A DNA stretch of 64,000 nucleotides from Sphingomonas sp. LC-1 (GTDB lineage: Bacteria > Pseudomonadota > Alphaproteobacteria > Sphingomonadales > Sphingomonadaceae). This document shows positions 30,783 to 39,370 of this stretch, piece by piece. How positions within the stretch are numbered: the first letter of the stretch is position 1; each line of letters opens with the position of its first letter. A program made the position numbers and the translations under genes. Below the pieces are notes generated by a model. It ran no database searches. It was not told where the DNA came from and was given only the letters and a program-made list of their open reading frames with translations. Where the stretch lies: NCBI RefSeq assembly GCF_025371035.1, contig NZ_JANZXB010000002.1, positions 310,001 through 374,000 of the forward strand, written 5' to 3'.

Positions 30783-31015
30783 AGCCCGCACTCGCCCTGC
30801 TGGTGGCGCTGGCGCTGACCGGCTGTGGCGCGGCCAACCGGTTGCAGCCGGCCAAGGGCGAGAGCCTGCCCGTCGCGCCGCGCGGCGCCACCGCCACTCC
30901 GACGCCGCAGCAATTGCTGACGGCTACCCCTCAACAACGCCCGCAACGCTCCGACGAACTGATGACCCAGTCGCAGGATCGGCGTTCGGACGAATTCGAT
31001 TTGCCCCCCCGCTGA
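30779..31015 (+). CDS. Small lipoprotein between argH and lysA (possible LptM-like)
   Basis: 78 residues from a GTG that overlaps the argH stop (GTGA). A signal peptide with lipobox LTGC places the lipidated Cys at residue 16. The rest is Pro/Gln/Thr-rich and low-complexity. Small lipoproteins in this position just before lysA are often LptM/YifL-like, helpers of LPS-translocon assembly. The GLKGPLY signature that normally follows the LptM Cys is not clear here (GAANRLQP), so LptM identity is only a suggestion. Its stop overlaps the lysA ATG (TGATG). Confidence 0.7.
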   Translation: MKPALALLVALALTGCGAANRLQPAKGESLPVAPRGATATPTPQQLLTATPQQRPQRSDELMTQSQDRRSDEFDLPPR

Positions 31016-32277
31016 TGGACCATTTTCATTTCTCGAACGGCGAACTCCATGTGGAGGATGTGCCCGTGTCCCGGATCGCCGCCGAAGTCGGCACCCCGGT
31101 CTATATCTATTCCGCCTCCACCTTCCGTCGCCATGCACAGGTGTTCCGCGAAGGGCTGAGCGCCTTGCCGCGCGTCCATCTGGCCTATGCGATCAAGGCG
31201 AACCCGAACCTCGCCGTGCTGCGTGTCCTGGCGGATGAAGGCTATGGCGCGGACGTCGTCTCGGTCGGCGAGATGCGCCGGGCGCTGGCGGCGGGGATGA
31301 AGGCGGAGGACATCGTCTTCTCGGGCGTGGGCAAAACCCGCGCCGAGCTGATCGCCGCCCTGGAGGCCGGGATCGGCCAGTTCAACCTGGAGCTGGAGGA
31401 AGAGGGCGCGGTCCTCGCCGAGCTGGCGCATGAGCGCGGCCTCGTGGCCCCCGCCACGCTGCGGGTGAATCCGGACGTGGATGCCGGGACCCATGCCAAG
31501 ATCTCGACGGGCCGCAAGGAGAACAAGTTCGGCGTGCCGATCGACCAGGCGCTCGGCATGTTCGACCGGCTGGCGGGCCTGCCCGGCATCGACCTGAAGG
31601 GTGTCGCCTGCCATATCGGCAGCCAGCTGGGCGACCTCGCGCCGCTGGAGGCCGCCTATAAGCGCGTCGGCGAGCTGGTCGCCGAGCTGCGCGGGGCGGG
31701 GCACCGGATCAGCCGCGTCGACCTGGGCGGCGGGCTGGGCGTGCCGTACAAGCCCGGCGACGTGATGCCCGCCCCCGCCGCTTATGGCGAGATGGTCGCG
31801 CGCGTCACGAAGGACTGGGATGTCGAGTTGATGTTCGAGCCGGGCCGGGTGATCGCGGGCAATGCGGGCGTGCTGGCGACCGAGGTCGTCTGGGTGAAGC
31901 CCGGCGTCGCCAACCCCTATGTCATCGTCGATGCGGCGATGAACGACCTGATGCGGCCCGCGCTGTATGACGCGCATCACGACTTTGTCGCGGTTCGCCC
32001 GACCGGCGAGACGATGATGGCGAATATCGCGGGGCCGGTGTGCGAGACGGGCGACACCTTCGGCATGAATCGCGAGATCGATGTGGTGAAGTCGGGCGAC
32101 CTCGCCGTATTCCGCACCGCGGGGGCTTATGGCGCGACCATGGCGTCGACCTATAATAGCCGCCCGCTGGTGCCCGAGGTGATGGTGGAGGGCGACCGCT
32201 TCGCCGTCGTCGCCGACCGCATCGCCGCCGAGACGATCATCGCCGCCGAGCGCGTGCCGGAGTGGCTGAAGAAGTGA
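31015..32277 (+). CDS. lysA: Diaminopimelate decarboxylase
   Basis: PLP enzyme converting meso-diaminopimelate to lysine. 420 residues; the PLP lysine is in AYAIKANPN (Lys61). Other motifs are VVSVGEMRRAL, HIGSQLGDLAPL, VDLGGGLGVPYK and EPGRVIAGNAGVL for phosphate binding, then CETGDTF and AGAYGATMASTYNSRP with the catalytic Cys and Tyr regions. ATG 31015 overlaps the preceding lipoprotein stop. Last gene of the argH-lysA unit; a repeat-bearing gap follows. Confidence 0.96.
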   Translation: MDHFHFSNGELHVEDVPVSRIAAEVGTPVYIYSASTFRRHAQVFREGLSALPRVHLAYAIKANPNLAVLRVLADEGYGADVVSVGEMRRALAAGMKAEDIVFSGVGKTRAELIAALEAGIGQFNLELEEEGAVLAELAHERGLVAPATLRVNPDVDAGTHAKISTGRKENKFGVPIDQALGMFDRLAGLPGIDLKGVACHIGSQLGDLAPLEAAYKRVGELVAELRGAGHRISRVDLGGGLGVPYKPGDVMPAPAAYGEMVARVTKDWDVELMFEPGRVIAGNAGVLATEVVWVKPGVANPYVIVDAAMNDLMRPALYDAHHDFVAVRPTGETMMANIAGPVCETGDTFGMNREIDVVKSGDLAVFRTAGAYGATMASTYNSRPLVPEVMVEGDRFAVVADRIAAETIIAAERVPEWLKK

Positions 32278-32401
32278 CGCGCCGGGCGGGGTCGCCGTCT
32301 CAGCCTTCATCCCAGCGCAGGCTGGGATCTCTGGCGGCTTTCGGTGCCCCCGTCGCCATAGGCCCTAGCCTGCGCTGGGGCGACGGTACGGGGGCGGGGC
32401 G
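32278..32401. repeat. Inverted repeat, family D, downstream of lysA
   Basis: CCCAGCGCAGGCTGGG (near 32310-32325) and AGCCTGCGCTGGGG (near 32368-32382) are inverse copies with a palindromic first arm, flanked by CGTCGCC motifs. This is a separate family from A-C, and the only copy noticed in the window. It precedes the TTG start of the siroheme enzyme by about 20 bp. Confidence 0.6.
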
Positions 32402-33175
32402 TTGAGTCTCGCCAGTCTGCCGCTGTTCGTCCGGCTGGGCGGGCGTCCGGTGATCCTGCTGGGCGAGGGTGAGCCCGCCGAGGCCAAGCGCCGCCTGCTC
32501 GACCGGGCGGGCGCGCAGGTGGTGGGCGAGGACGCCCAGGCCGCGCTCGCCATCGTCGCGATCGAGGATGAGGACGAAGCGCAAGCCGCGATCGCGCGGC
32601 TGAAGACACGCGGCGTGCTGGTCAACGCGGTCGATCGCCCGGCGGCGTGCGACTTCACCCTGCCCGCCATCGTCGAGCGGGGGCCGGTCATCGTGGCGAT
32701 CGGCACCGGTGGCGTGTCGGCCGGGCTGGCGGCGGCCTTGCGCCAGCGATTGGAGGCCTTGTTGCCCGCTCGCCTGGGAGCGCTGGCGGAAGGGCTCTAT
32801 GCCGCCCGTGCCGCCTTGCGCGCGCGGTTCCCGGACGGGGCGGAGCGGCGGCGCGCGATCGGGGCGGCGCTGTCGCCCGGCGGACCGCTCGATCCGTTGC
32901 GCGCGGAGGGCGATGTGTCCGACTGGCTGGCGGGGGCGGACCGGCCGACGGCGCGCTTCGAGGCGTTCGTGCTGACCTCGCCCGATCCCGACGATCTGAC
33001 CCTTCGCCAGGCCCGCGCGCTGGCCGCTGCGGACCGGGTCTATCACCGCGCCGATGTTCCGCCCGCGATCCTCGATCGTGCCCGCGCCGATGCGGTGCGG
33101 ATCGCCAGCGACGCCGCGCCCGCCGATCCGGGCGATGGGCAGGTGGTCGACCTGTCCATGGACCAGCGCGAGTGA
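32402..33175 (+). CDS. Precorrin-2 dehydrogenase/ferrochelatase (Met8/CysG N-terminal type) with residual SUMT fragment
   Basis: Oxidises precorrin-2 to sirohydrochlorin and inserts iron to make siroheme. 257 residues from TTG 32402, the only start that keeps the N-terminal strand LPLFVRLGGRPVILLGEG. The NAD-binding fold, VNAVDRPAACDF (candidate catalytic Asp78), PAIVERGPVIVAIGTGGVSAGLAAALRQ and the CysG dimer helix follow. Residues about 188-235 (VLTSPDPDDLTLRQARALAAADRVY) match the first strand-loop-helix of the uroporphyrinogen methyltransferase domain but stop there, like a decayed CysG fusion. GTGA overlap with zntB. Confidence 0.85.
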   Translation: MSLASLPLFVRLGGRPVILLGEGEPAEAKRRLLDRAGAQVVGEDAQAALAIVAIEDEDEAQAAIARLKTRGVLVNAVDRPAACDFTLPAIVERGPVIVAIGTGGVSAGLAAALRQRLEALLPARLGALAEGLYAARAALRARFPDGAERRRAIGAALSPGGPLDPLRAEGDVSDWLAGADRPTARFEAFVLTSPDPDDLTLRQARALAAADRVYHRADVPPAILDRARADAVRIASDAAPADPGDGQVVDLSMDQRE

Positions 33176-34125
33176 CCGGTTTCGCCTATCGCATCGACGG
33201 CGGCGAGGCGGCACGGGTCGATGTGCGCGAGGCCGTTTCGGTCGAGGCGCGGCTGGTCTGGGTGCATCTGGAAACCAACAGCGAGGCCGCACAAGCCTGG
33301 CTGCGCGACGAGGCGCATCTGTCGCATTATGTCGTCGATGCGCTGACCGCCACAGAGACGCGCCCCCGCTGCGAGGCGATGGGCGAGGGGGCGTTTCTCA
33401 ACATGCGCGGACGAAGCAGCGAGCCGCTCGACAGTTCGGATCTGCTGGCCTCGGTGCGTATCTGGGCGGTCAGGGGCCGCGTCTATTCGGTCACCCGGCG
33501 CCCACTGATTGCGGTGGACGCGGTGCGCCAATGCGTCGAGCGGGGCGAGGTGAAGGATCCCGGCGACCTCATCACCGCCTTCGCCACCGCGATCACCAGC
33601 GACCTCGACCCCGATGTCGCCGCGCTGGGCGACGATCTGGACGATTGCGAGGAGCAGTTGGACGAGCACCGCGTGTTCCAGCTCCGCCGTACGGTCAGCC
33701 GGGTGCGCGTCGCCGCGATCGGATATCGCCGATTCCTCAATCCGCAGCGCGCGGCGCTGGAAAAGCTGGCGGCGCTGCCGGGCGACTGGCTGGCCGATGA
33801 CGACCGGCTGCATCTATCGGCCGCCGCCGATCGTGCGGCGCGCATGGCCGAGGAACTGGAGTCGATCCGCGAACGCTCCGCGCTGATCCACGAAACGCTG
33901 ACCGATCTGCGCGCCGAACAGATCGACAATCGCGCGCTGGTCATCTCGATCGTGGCGATGGTGTTCCTGCCGCTGACCTTCATCACCGGCCTATATGGGA
34001 TGAACGTCAAGAACCTGCCCTATGCCGAGGAGCCGTGGGCGTTCGATGCGATTCTGGGCGCCTGCGCGCTGATTTCGGCAGGGATCGTCATCTATTTCGT
34101 GCAGCGGCACTGGTTCCGGCGGTAA
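33172..34125 (+). CDS. CorA/ZntB-family divalent cation transporter
   Basis: 317 residues. A large N-terminal cytoplasmic domain with long helices (LDDCEEQLDEHRVFQLRRTVSRV, RAEQIDNRALVISIVAMVF) leads to two C-terminal TM helices. The signature YGMN lies in the loop (FITGLYGMNVKNLP) and the C-terminus is positively charged. ZntB-type proteins move Zn2+ or Mg2+. The WVHLETNSEAAQAWL N-terminus is like ZntB. The ion is not determined. The GTG start overlaps the siroheme enzyme stop. It is convergent with fliS. Confidence 0.88.
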   Translation: MTGFAYRIDGGEAARVDVREAVSVEARLVWVHLETNSEAAQAWLRDEAHLSHYVVDALTATETRPRCEAMGEGAFLNMRGRSSEPLDSSDLLASVRIWAVRGRVYSVTRRPLIAVDAVRQCVERGEVKDPGDLITAFATAITSDLDPDVAALGDDLDDCEEQLDEHRVFQLRRTVSRVRVAAIGYRRFLNPQRAALEKLAALPGDWLADDDRLHLSAAADRAARMAEELESIRERSALIHETLTDLRAEQIDNRALVISIVAMVFLPLTFITGLYGMNVKNLPYAEEPWAFDAILGACALISAGIVIYFVQRHWFRR

Positions 34126-34142
34126 GACCACTGTCGAGCGAC

Positions 34143-34169
34143 CTCACCGCGGATTTGGGGCGCGGTGGG
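34143..34169. terminator. Weak hairpin between convergent zntB-like gene and fliS
   Basis: CTCACCGCG and CGCGGTGGG pair across ATTTGGGG-type loop sequence. There is no T run on the plus side, so it is at best a partial bidirectional terminator. Confidence 0.35.
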
Positions 34170-34170
34170 C

Positions 34171-34590
34171 TCAGGACGCCGGCTTGGCCGTATTCATCTT
34201 GCGGACCGTCTCCCAGGCCTCGGCAATGTCGGCGATGTTGGTCGCCACGTCGCGGAACACCTGCGGATTCTGGTCGAGCGAGCCATCGACGATCTGCCGC
34301 CGCGCCCCGACATAGAGCTTGGCGAAGGTCCTCGATATGTCGCCGCCATGCTCGAAATCCAGGCCCGCCTCCAGGGCGAACAGGATCGCGGTGGCGCGCG
34401 TCACCCGCTCGCTCTTGCGCGCGAGCTGGCCATGTTCGGTCGCCCAGGCCGCCGACCGCAGCGCCGAGATGAGTTCTTCGTAGAGGAGCTGGACGAGCGC
34501 GGGGCCGTCCGCCATCGCGGTGCGGCCGACGACGTCGATCTGGCGATAGGTGGCGGCAGGATCGGCCAGCAGTCCGGTTGCATAGGCCAT
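34171..34590 (-). CDS. fliS: Flagellar export chaperone FliS
   Basis: Binds unpolymerised flagellin in the cytoplasm and delivers it to the export gate. 139 residues, helical. The conserved core VVGRTAMADGPALVQLLYEELISALRSA, the ERVTRATAILFALEAGLDFEHGGDIS segment and the LYVGARRQIVDGSLDQNPQVF helix match FliS. One base separates it from the fliD stop, so it is coupled to fliD and probably shares its sigma-28 promoter. Confidence 0.93.
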   Translation of the reverse strand: MAYATGLLADPAATYRQIDVVGRTAMADGPALVQLLYEELISALRSAAWATEHGQLARKSERVTRATAILFALEAGLDFEHGGDISRTFAKLYVGARRQIVDGSLDQNPQVFRDVATNIADIAEAWETVRKMNTAKPAS

Positions 34591-34591
34591 G

Positions 34592-36055
34592 TCAGCTGCT
34601 CTTCGTCCACATCTTGACCTGCTGGTCCATGAAATTCTGTATCGACTTGTAGCTCGATACGCGGGCGTTCATCGCGGAGAATTGCGCCGTCATCCGGTCC
34701 TGCGCGGCATTCTGATCGTCGCTCAAGTCGCTCTGGGCCAGCGTGTTGGCGCTTTGTGCCTCGCCCAATCGCTTGGAAGTCGCGCCCAGCCCGCTGATGG
34801 TGCTGGTCGCCGCCAGTTGGATCTTGTTCATCTGCGCCGACAGGCCGACGAGATTGTCGCCACTCGTCTGGAACATCTGCTCCACCGCGTCCGGATATTG
34901 CGCCATCACCTGCGCCAGCCGGACCGTATCGACCTTCAGCGTGCCGTCCTTCTGCGTACCCACCCCCAGGTCGGCCAGCGTCTTGGGCCCCGGCGAACTG
35001 TCGTCGCCGGGCACGATCTTGATGGTCGTCAGCCGGCCCAGCGACTGCGACAGCGTCCGCGCGGCCACATCGTTGCGCAGGTCACCCGTTTGCGGGTCCA
35101 GTTCCTTGTTGAGCTCGGCAATCTTGTCGTTGAAGGTCGCGACGAAGTCCGACACGATCGACGTCAGGGCGGCGGTCGGTCGCGTGCCCGTCAGCGAGAC
35201 CGGATTGGTCGACACCGAGTTGAGCGTGATGTTCACGCCGCTGACCAGATCGCTGATCGCGTTGCTGGCGCGCTCCACGTTCACGCCGTCGACGGTCAGC
35301 TTGGCATTGGTCGCGGTCGATGTGGTGCGGGTGCCCGTCGCGTCGCCGCCGACATTCAGGCGCGACAGGCCCGCCGTATCGCCCTCGGTCGCCGTCACGG
35401 TGAAGCTGTTGGCGGCACCCGTCGCGCCGGTGAAGGACAGATAGGCCTTGCCATCGACATCGGTGATGACCGAGGCGGTGACGCCGGTCTTGGCGGCGTT
35501 GATCTTGGCGGCCACGTCGTCGATCGTCGGGCTGGTCCCGTCGTCGAACGTGATGTCGACCGCGGCGTTGGAGCCGACCTTGATCGACAGGCTGCCGGTG
35601 CCCATCGACGCCGTCCGGTCATAGCTGGTGCTCGTGACGCTGGTCTGTGCGGTGGCCAGCGCGTTGACGGTAATCGACTTGTTCAGCCCGGACAGCTTCG
35701 CGCCCGCCGCGGTCGTCACGCTGAACACCGCCGCATTGCTGCTGGTCGCCTGCGTCGCCAGCGTCCCGCCCTTGGTGAGCGTGGCGAGCGAGCTGGCGAA
35801 ATCGGTGATCGAGCTCATGATCTTCGAGGTCGCCGAAATCTGCGTGGTCAGGGTCTCCGCCTTGGCCTTCAGCGCAGCGGTGCGGGCCGCGAACTGCGCC
35901 TGCACCAACGAGGGGACGAGCGAGGACAGGTCGATGCCGGAGCCGGTCTGAAGCGAGGTGAACAGCGCCTGCGCCGCGGTCTTGGTCGCGTCCGCGGTCG
36001 ACTGGGTCGACGTGGTGCTGGCCGTCGTCGATGAGGTTGAGGATATGGTCGTCAT
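34592..36055 (-). CDS. fliD: Flagellar filament cap protein FliD (HAP2)
   Basis: Caps the filament and promotes flagellin folding at the tip. 487 residues. After a Ser/Thr-rich N-terminus, the FliD N domain appears as SGIDLSSLVPSLVQAQFAARTAALKAKAETL. The C-terminal FliD_C domain includes LTGTRPTAALTSIVSDFVATFNDKIAELN, GPKTLADLGVGTQKDGTLKVDTVRLAQVM and a terminal coiled-coil (QNAAQDRMTAQFSAMNARVSSYKSIQNF). A TAAA-N15-GCCGTTAA sigma-28 promoter lies 31 bp upstream. Confidence 0.96.
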   Translation of the reverse strand: MTTISSTSSTTASTTSTQSTADATKTAAQALFTSLQTGSGIDLSSLVPSLVQAQFAARTAALKAKAETLTTQISATSKIMSSITDFASSLATLTKGGTLATQATSSNAAVFSVTTAAGAKLSGLNKSITVNALATAQTSVTSTSYDRTASMGTGSLSIKVGSNAAVDITFDDGTSPTIDDVAAKINAAKTGVTASVITDVDGKAYLSFTGATGAANSFTVTATEGDTAGLSRLNVGGDATGTRTTSTATNAKLTVDGVNVERASNAISDLVSGVNITLNSVSTNPVSLTGTRPTAALTSIVSDFVATFNDKIAELNKELDPQTGDLRNDVAARTLSQSLGRLTTIKIVPGDDSSPGPKTLADLGVGTQKDGTLKVDTVRLAQVMAQYPDAVEQMFQTSGDNLVGLSAQMNKIQLAATSTISGLGATSKRLGEAQSANTLAQSDLSDDQNAAQDRMTAQFSAMNARVSSYKSIQNFMDQQVKMWTKSS

Positions 36056-36085
36056 CGACGGGACTCCGGCACGCGTTCGTCATCC

Positions 36086-36112
36086 TTAACGGCGGGGTGC
36101 CGGGAATATTTA
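36086..36112 (-). promoter_or_regulatory. Sigma-28 (FliA) promoter of fliD-fliS
   Basis: Read on the minus strand: TAAA (36109-36112), 15-bp spacer, GCCGTTAA (36086-36093). This is 7 of 8 in the -10 box relative to the FliA consensus GCCGATAA. It ends 31 bp before the fliD ATG. The same TAAA-N15-GCCGTT architecture precedes both flagellins and flgM. Confidence 0.85.
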
Positions 36113-36158
36113 ACGATATGCGACCAGCCGATCGCGGCGGCGCGATTCATGGTGGCGT

Positions 36159-37286
36159 TCACGGCTGGGGCATGCCGTTTTCGTCGAAGCGGGCGCCGAC
36201 CGGAACCTCGACCGGCGGCTGCGACGTGCCGCCCGCCCCTGCATTCAGGCCGAAGACGAAGGCGAGCACGACGGCGATCGCCTGATACAGATCGGCGCGG
36301 ACTTCCTGTCCTTCGCGGCTGGTATAATAGACGGCGCGGGCGAGCTGCGGATATTCCAGCACCGGCTTGGCATATTCGCCCGCCATCTCGCGGATCGCCA
36401 GCGCGGTCGCGCCGCGCCCCTTGGCGACGACGACCGGCACCTCGTCCTGCCCGCGTTCGTAGCGGAGCGCGACCGCGAAATGGGTCGGGTTGGTCAGGAT
36501 GACATGCGCCTCCTGCACCGCCGCGCGCACGGCGCGATGCGACATTTCGCGCTGCTTGGCGCGGATATGCGCCTTGGCCTCGGGATTGCCCTCGCTTTCC
36601 TTATGCTCGTCCTTGACCTCCTGCTTGGTCATCTTGAGCTTGGAGAGCAGCTGGAAGATCTGGAGCGGCACGTCGAAGCCCGCGATCAGCACCAGCCCCA
36701 TGCCCATGACCAGCAACACCGAGATGAAGGTGCCGCCCAGTGACCCGATCGCGCTGTTCAGGTCGCTCTGCGCCAGCCCCATGGTGGTGCGCGACGATTT
36801 CCACAGCATATAGGCGCCGATCGCGCCGAGCAGCACGACCTTGAGCAGCGACTTGCCCAGTTCGGTCCAGCCCTGCACCCCGAAGATGCGCTTCAGCCCC
36901 GAGGCCGGGTTGAGCTTGGACGGCTTGGGCGCGATCGCCTTGGGATTGAAGTGGAGCGAACCCAGCCCCGCCTGCGACGCGACGGTGGCGACGATGGTCA
37001 CCGCGAAGAGCGAGGCGAGCGAGGGGGCCAGCCTCCACCCCGCCTCCATCAACGGGCGGAAGGGTTCGAAATCCTCGACATCGGCATGGCTGAACTGGAA
37101 GCTGGCGGCCATCACCGCCTTGCACGCGCCCAGCAGCGTGGGGCCTGCGAAGATCAGCCAGGCGATACCCGCCATCATGACGAGCGCGGCCGCCAGGTCG
37201 CGGCTGCGCAGGATCTGCCCGTCGTCGCGCGCTTTGTCGCGGCGCTTCTGGGTTGGGGCTTCTGTCTTTTCGCCGCCCTCCGACAT
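36159..37286 (-). CDS. flhB: Flagellar export switch protein FlhB
   Basis: Export-gate protein that switches substrate specificity from hook to filament after autocleavage. 375 residues: four TM helices (about 33-56, 85-110, 145-165, 185-210), then the cytoplasmic domain with HVILTNPTHFAVALRY. The autocleavage NPTH is intact at 266-269. Its ATG shares one base with the fliR stop. It is the last gene of the long fli operon, followed by a 103-bp gap holding the fliD promoter. Confidence 0.96.
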   Translation of the reverse strand: MSEGGEKTEAPTQKRRDKARDDGQILRSRDLAAALVMMAGIAWLIFAGPTLLGACKAVMAASFQFSHADVEDFEPFRPLMEAGWRLAPSLASLFAVTIVATVASQAGLGSLHFNPKAIAPKPSKLNPASGLKRIFGVQGWTELGKSLLKVVLLGAIGAYMLWKSSRTTMGLAQSDLNSAIGSLGGTFISVLLVMGMGLVLIAGFDVPLQIFQLLSKLKMTKQEVKDEHKESEGNPEAKAHIRAKQREMSHRAVRAAVQEAHVILTNPTHFAVALRYERGQDEVPVVVAKGRGATALAIREMAGEYAKPVLEYPQLARAVYYTSREGQEVRADLYQAIAVVLAFVFGLNAGAGGTSQPPVEVPVGARFDENGMPQP

Positions 37287-38059
37287 CAGCCGAACACCAG
37301 CGTTTCGGTGGCGGCCAGTGCCTCGCGGATGATGACGAGCATATAGTCGCCCATGGCGGGGAAGGCGATCGCGATGGCGATGACGCCGACGAACAGCGCG
37401 GCGGGCAGACCCACCGAGAAGAGGTTGAGCGAGGGCGCGGCGCGGCTCATCATGCCCATGACGAGGTTGAGGCAGAGCAGCAGGAACCCGACCGGCAGCG
37501 CCAGCAGAAGTCCGGCGAGAAAGGCATAGCCGCCGAACAGCGCGATGGCGCGGAACTGCGCCGGCGCCATCCAGGCCTGTCCGGGCGGCAGCGCCTCATA
37601 GCTTTTCACGATCGTGTCGACCAGGACGAGGTGCCCGTCGACCGACAGGAACAACAGGGTCAGCATGACCGTGAAGAACTGGCCCAGCGCCTGGGTGGAG
37701 CGGCCGTTGAGCGGATCGACGGTCGCGGCGAAGTTGATCCCCATCGACCCGCCGATCAGCTCGCTGGCGACAAGCGGCGCGGTGAAGGCGACCTGCAGGA
37801 TCAGGCCGAGCGCCAGGCCGACGATCGCCTCTGCCACGACCGACATGATGGTGGGGACCGAGAAGATGACCGGCGGCGGCACCACCGGATGCGCCGAGTT
37901 GACCAGAAAGGCGATCGCCCCGGCCAGGCTGACGCGCACGGGCAGGGGGATCGACACCGCGCCGAACACGGGGGCGGTGATGAACGCCGCCCCGATCCGG
38001 ATCATGATGAACAGGATCGCCCAGGCTTGCGGCTCGATCGAGAGGCCGAAGCCGAGCAT
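37286..38059 (-). CDS. fliR: Flagellar export protein FliR
   Basis: Membrane component of the FliPQR export gate. 257 residues with six or so hydrophobic helices. Motifs include MIRIGAAFITAPVFGAVSIPLPVRVSLAGAIAF, GLALGLILQVAFTAPLVASELIGGSMG and FLALPVGFLLLCLNLVMGMMSRAAP. One base separates it from the fliQ stop, and its own stop overlaps the flhB start. Confidence 0.95.
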   Translation of the reverse strand: MLGFGLSIEPQAWAILFIMIRIGAAFITAPVFGAVSIPLPVRVSLAGAIAFLVNSAHPVVPPPVIFSVPTIMSVVAEAIVGLALGLILQVAFTAPLVASELIGGSMGINFAATVDPLNGRSTQALGQFFTVMLTLLFLSVDGHLVLVDTIVKSYEALPPGQAWMAPAQFRAIALFGGYAFLAGLLLALPVGFLLLCLNLVMGMMSRAAPSLNLFSVGLPAALFVGVIAIAIAFPAMGDYMLVIIREALAATETLVFG

Positions 38060-38060
38060 G

Positions 38061-38330
38061 TTATTTCACGAGATCCGGGATACGCTCGAACATGCTGACC
38101 ATGAAGTCGCTCAGCAGCCCGACGATCAGCCCGCCGAAGATCAGGATCGAAAAGGCGACGACGATCAGCTTGGGCACGAAGGACAGCGTCTGTTCGTTGA
38201 TCGAGGTCGCCGCCTGCACCATGCCGATTACCAGGCCGGAGACCAGCACGGGCAACAGGATCGGCGCGGCGGCGAGCGCCAGCACCCACATGGTCTGGTT
38301 GGCCAGCGTCAGGAAATAATCGGCGTCCAT
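38061..38330 (-). CDS. fliQ: Flagellar export protein FliQ
   Basis: Small two-helix membrane component of the export gate. 89 residues, the standard size. It contains PILLPVLVSGLVIGMVQAATSINEQTLSFVPKL with the conserved QAATSINEQTL loop and a second helix ending in the cytoplasm. Unlike its neighbours it is separated from the preceding fliP stop by 146 bp of repeat-containing DNA. Confidence 0.96.
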   Translation of the reverse strand: MDADYFLTLANQTMWVLALAAAPILLPVLVSGLVIGMVQAATSINEQTLSFVPKLIVVAFSILIFGGLIVGLLSDFMVSMFERIPDLVK

Positions 38331-38476
38331 GATGCTCGCATGCTTTCCGTGGGAAAGGGTGTCCCGTGGCCTTCGACTTCGCTCGGGCCGAACGGATCAT
38401 ATGGTCGAGATTGGTTAACGAAGGCCTGTCCTGACCGCCGATTCCGCTGAGCGAAGTCGAAGCCCCTGCCCCGTCC
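38331..38476. repeat. Family A inverted repeat inserted between fliP and fliQ
   Basis: GTGGCCTTCGACTTCGCTCGGGC (from 38367) and an inverse partner CTGAGCGAAGTCGAAG (38447-38462) form a long stem with about 57 bp of intervening sequence. It interrupts an operon whose other junctions overlap or are at most about 13 bp apart. Both copies are diverged from those at 22036. Confidence 0.75.
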
Positions 38477-39370
38477 TCACGTCGCGAAACTGTTCGCCAG
38501 ACTGCCCATGGTCAGCGCCCATCCATCGACCAGTACGAACAGCAACAGCTTGAACGGCAGCGAGATGATCGACGGCGACAGCATCATCATGCCCAGCGCC
38601 ATCAGCACGGTCGCAACGACCAGATCGATGACGATGAAGGGCAGGAAGATCAGGAAGCCGATCTGGAACGCGGTCTTCAGCTCTGAGGTGACGAAGGCAG
38701 GAAGCAGGACCGAATAGGGAATGTCGGTGGGGCTGGCATAGGGGCCCGACTTCGCCATTTCGGCGAACATCGTCACGTCCTTGATCCGCGTCTGCTTGGC
38801 CATGAAGGCGTGGAGCGGAGCACCGGCGGCCTTGATCATCTCGGTGCCGGGCAGACGCCCCTGCGCATAGGGCTCGATCGCGTTGGCGTTGATCTGGCTG
38901 ATCGTCGGCGCCATGATGAACAGCGACAGAAAGACCGACAGGCCGATCAGCACCTGGTTGGGCGGCGTCTGTTGCAGGCCCAGCGCCTGGCGCAGGATGG
39001 CCAGCACGATGACGATCCGGGTAAAGCTGGTCATCATCAGGATGATGCCCGGCAGGATCGTCAGCAGGCCCATGATGATCAGGACCTGGAGCGACAGGCT
39101 CAGCGAGCCCGAGCCGCCATTGCCGCCGCCGCCAAGCTGCCCGATCGCGCGGTCGACCGCATCGCCGACCCCCGGTGCGGGCGCGGCGGCCGGAGCGGCG
39201 GGGGCCGCTTGGGCGAAGGCGGGCATCGCGATCATCAGCGCGAGCAGCAGGGCCAGGACGATCCACAGCGGCTTCAGATTACGCCCGGACAGGCCGGCGG
39301 GACTGGCGGCGCGGCCATGCGCCCGGATCAGCGCGGGGCCGGTTCCCCGGCGGGTCACGGAGATGGTCAT
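38477..39370 (-). CDS. fliP: Flagellar export protein FliP
   Basis: Core of the FliPQR export gate. 297 residues, longer than the usual 245 because of an N-terminal extension. The first about 35 residues are basic, followed by a cleavable signal-like helix ending AMPAFAQ and an Ala/Pro linker. The core has LQVLIIMGLLTILPGIILMMTSFTRIVIVLAILRQALG, TPPNQVLIGLSVFLSLFIMAPT and the PFIVIDLVVATVLMALGMMM helix. The ATG overlaps the fliO stop (ATGA). Confidence 0.96.
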   Translation of the reverse strand: MTISVTRRGTGPALIRAHGRAASPAGLSGRNLKPLWIVLALLLALMIAMPAFAQAAPAAPAAAPAPGVGDAVDRAIGQLGGGGNGGSGSLSLSLQVLIIMGLLTILPGIILMMTSFTRIVIVLAILRQALGLQQTPPNQVLIGLSVFLSLFIMAPTISQINANAIEPYAQGRLPGTEMIKAAGAPLHAFMAKQTRIKDVTMFAEMAKSGPYASPTDIPYSVLLPAFVTSELKTAFQIGFLIFLPFIVIDLVVATVLMALGMMMLSPSIISLPFKLLLFVLVDGWALTMGSLANSFAT

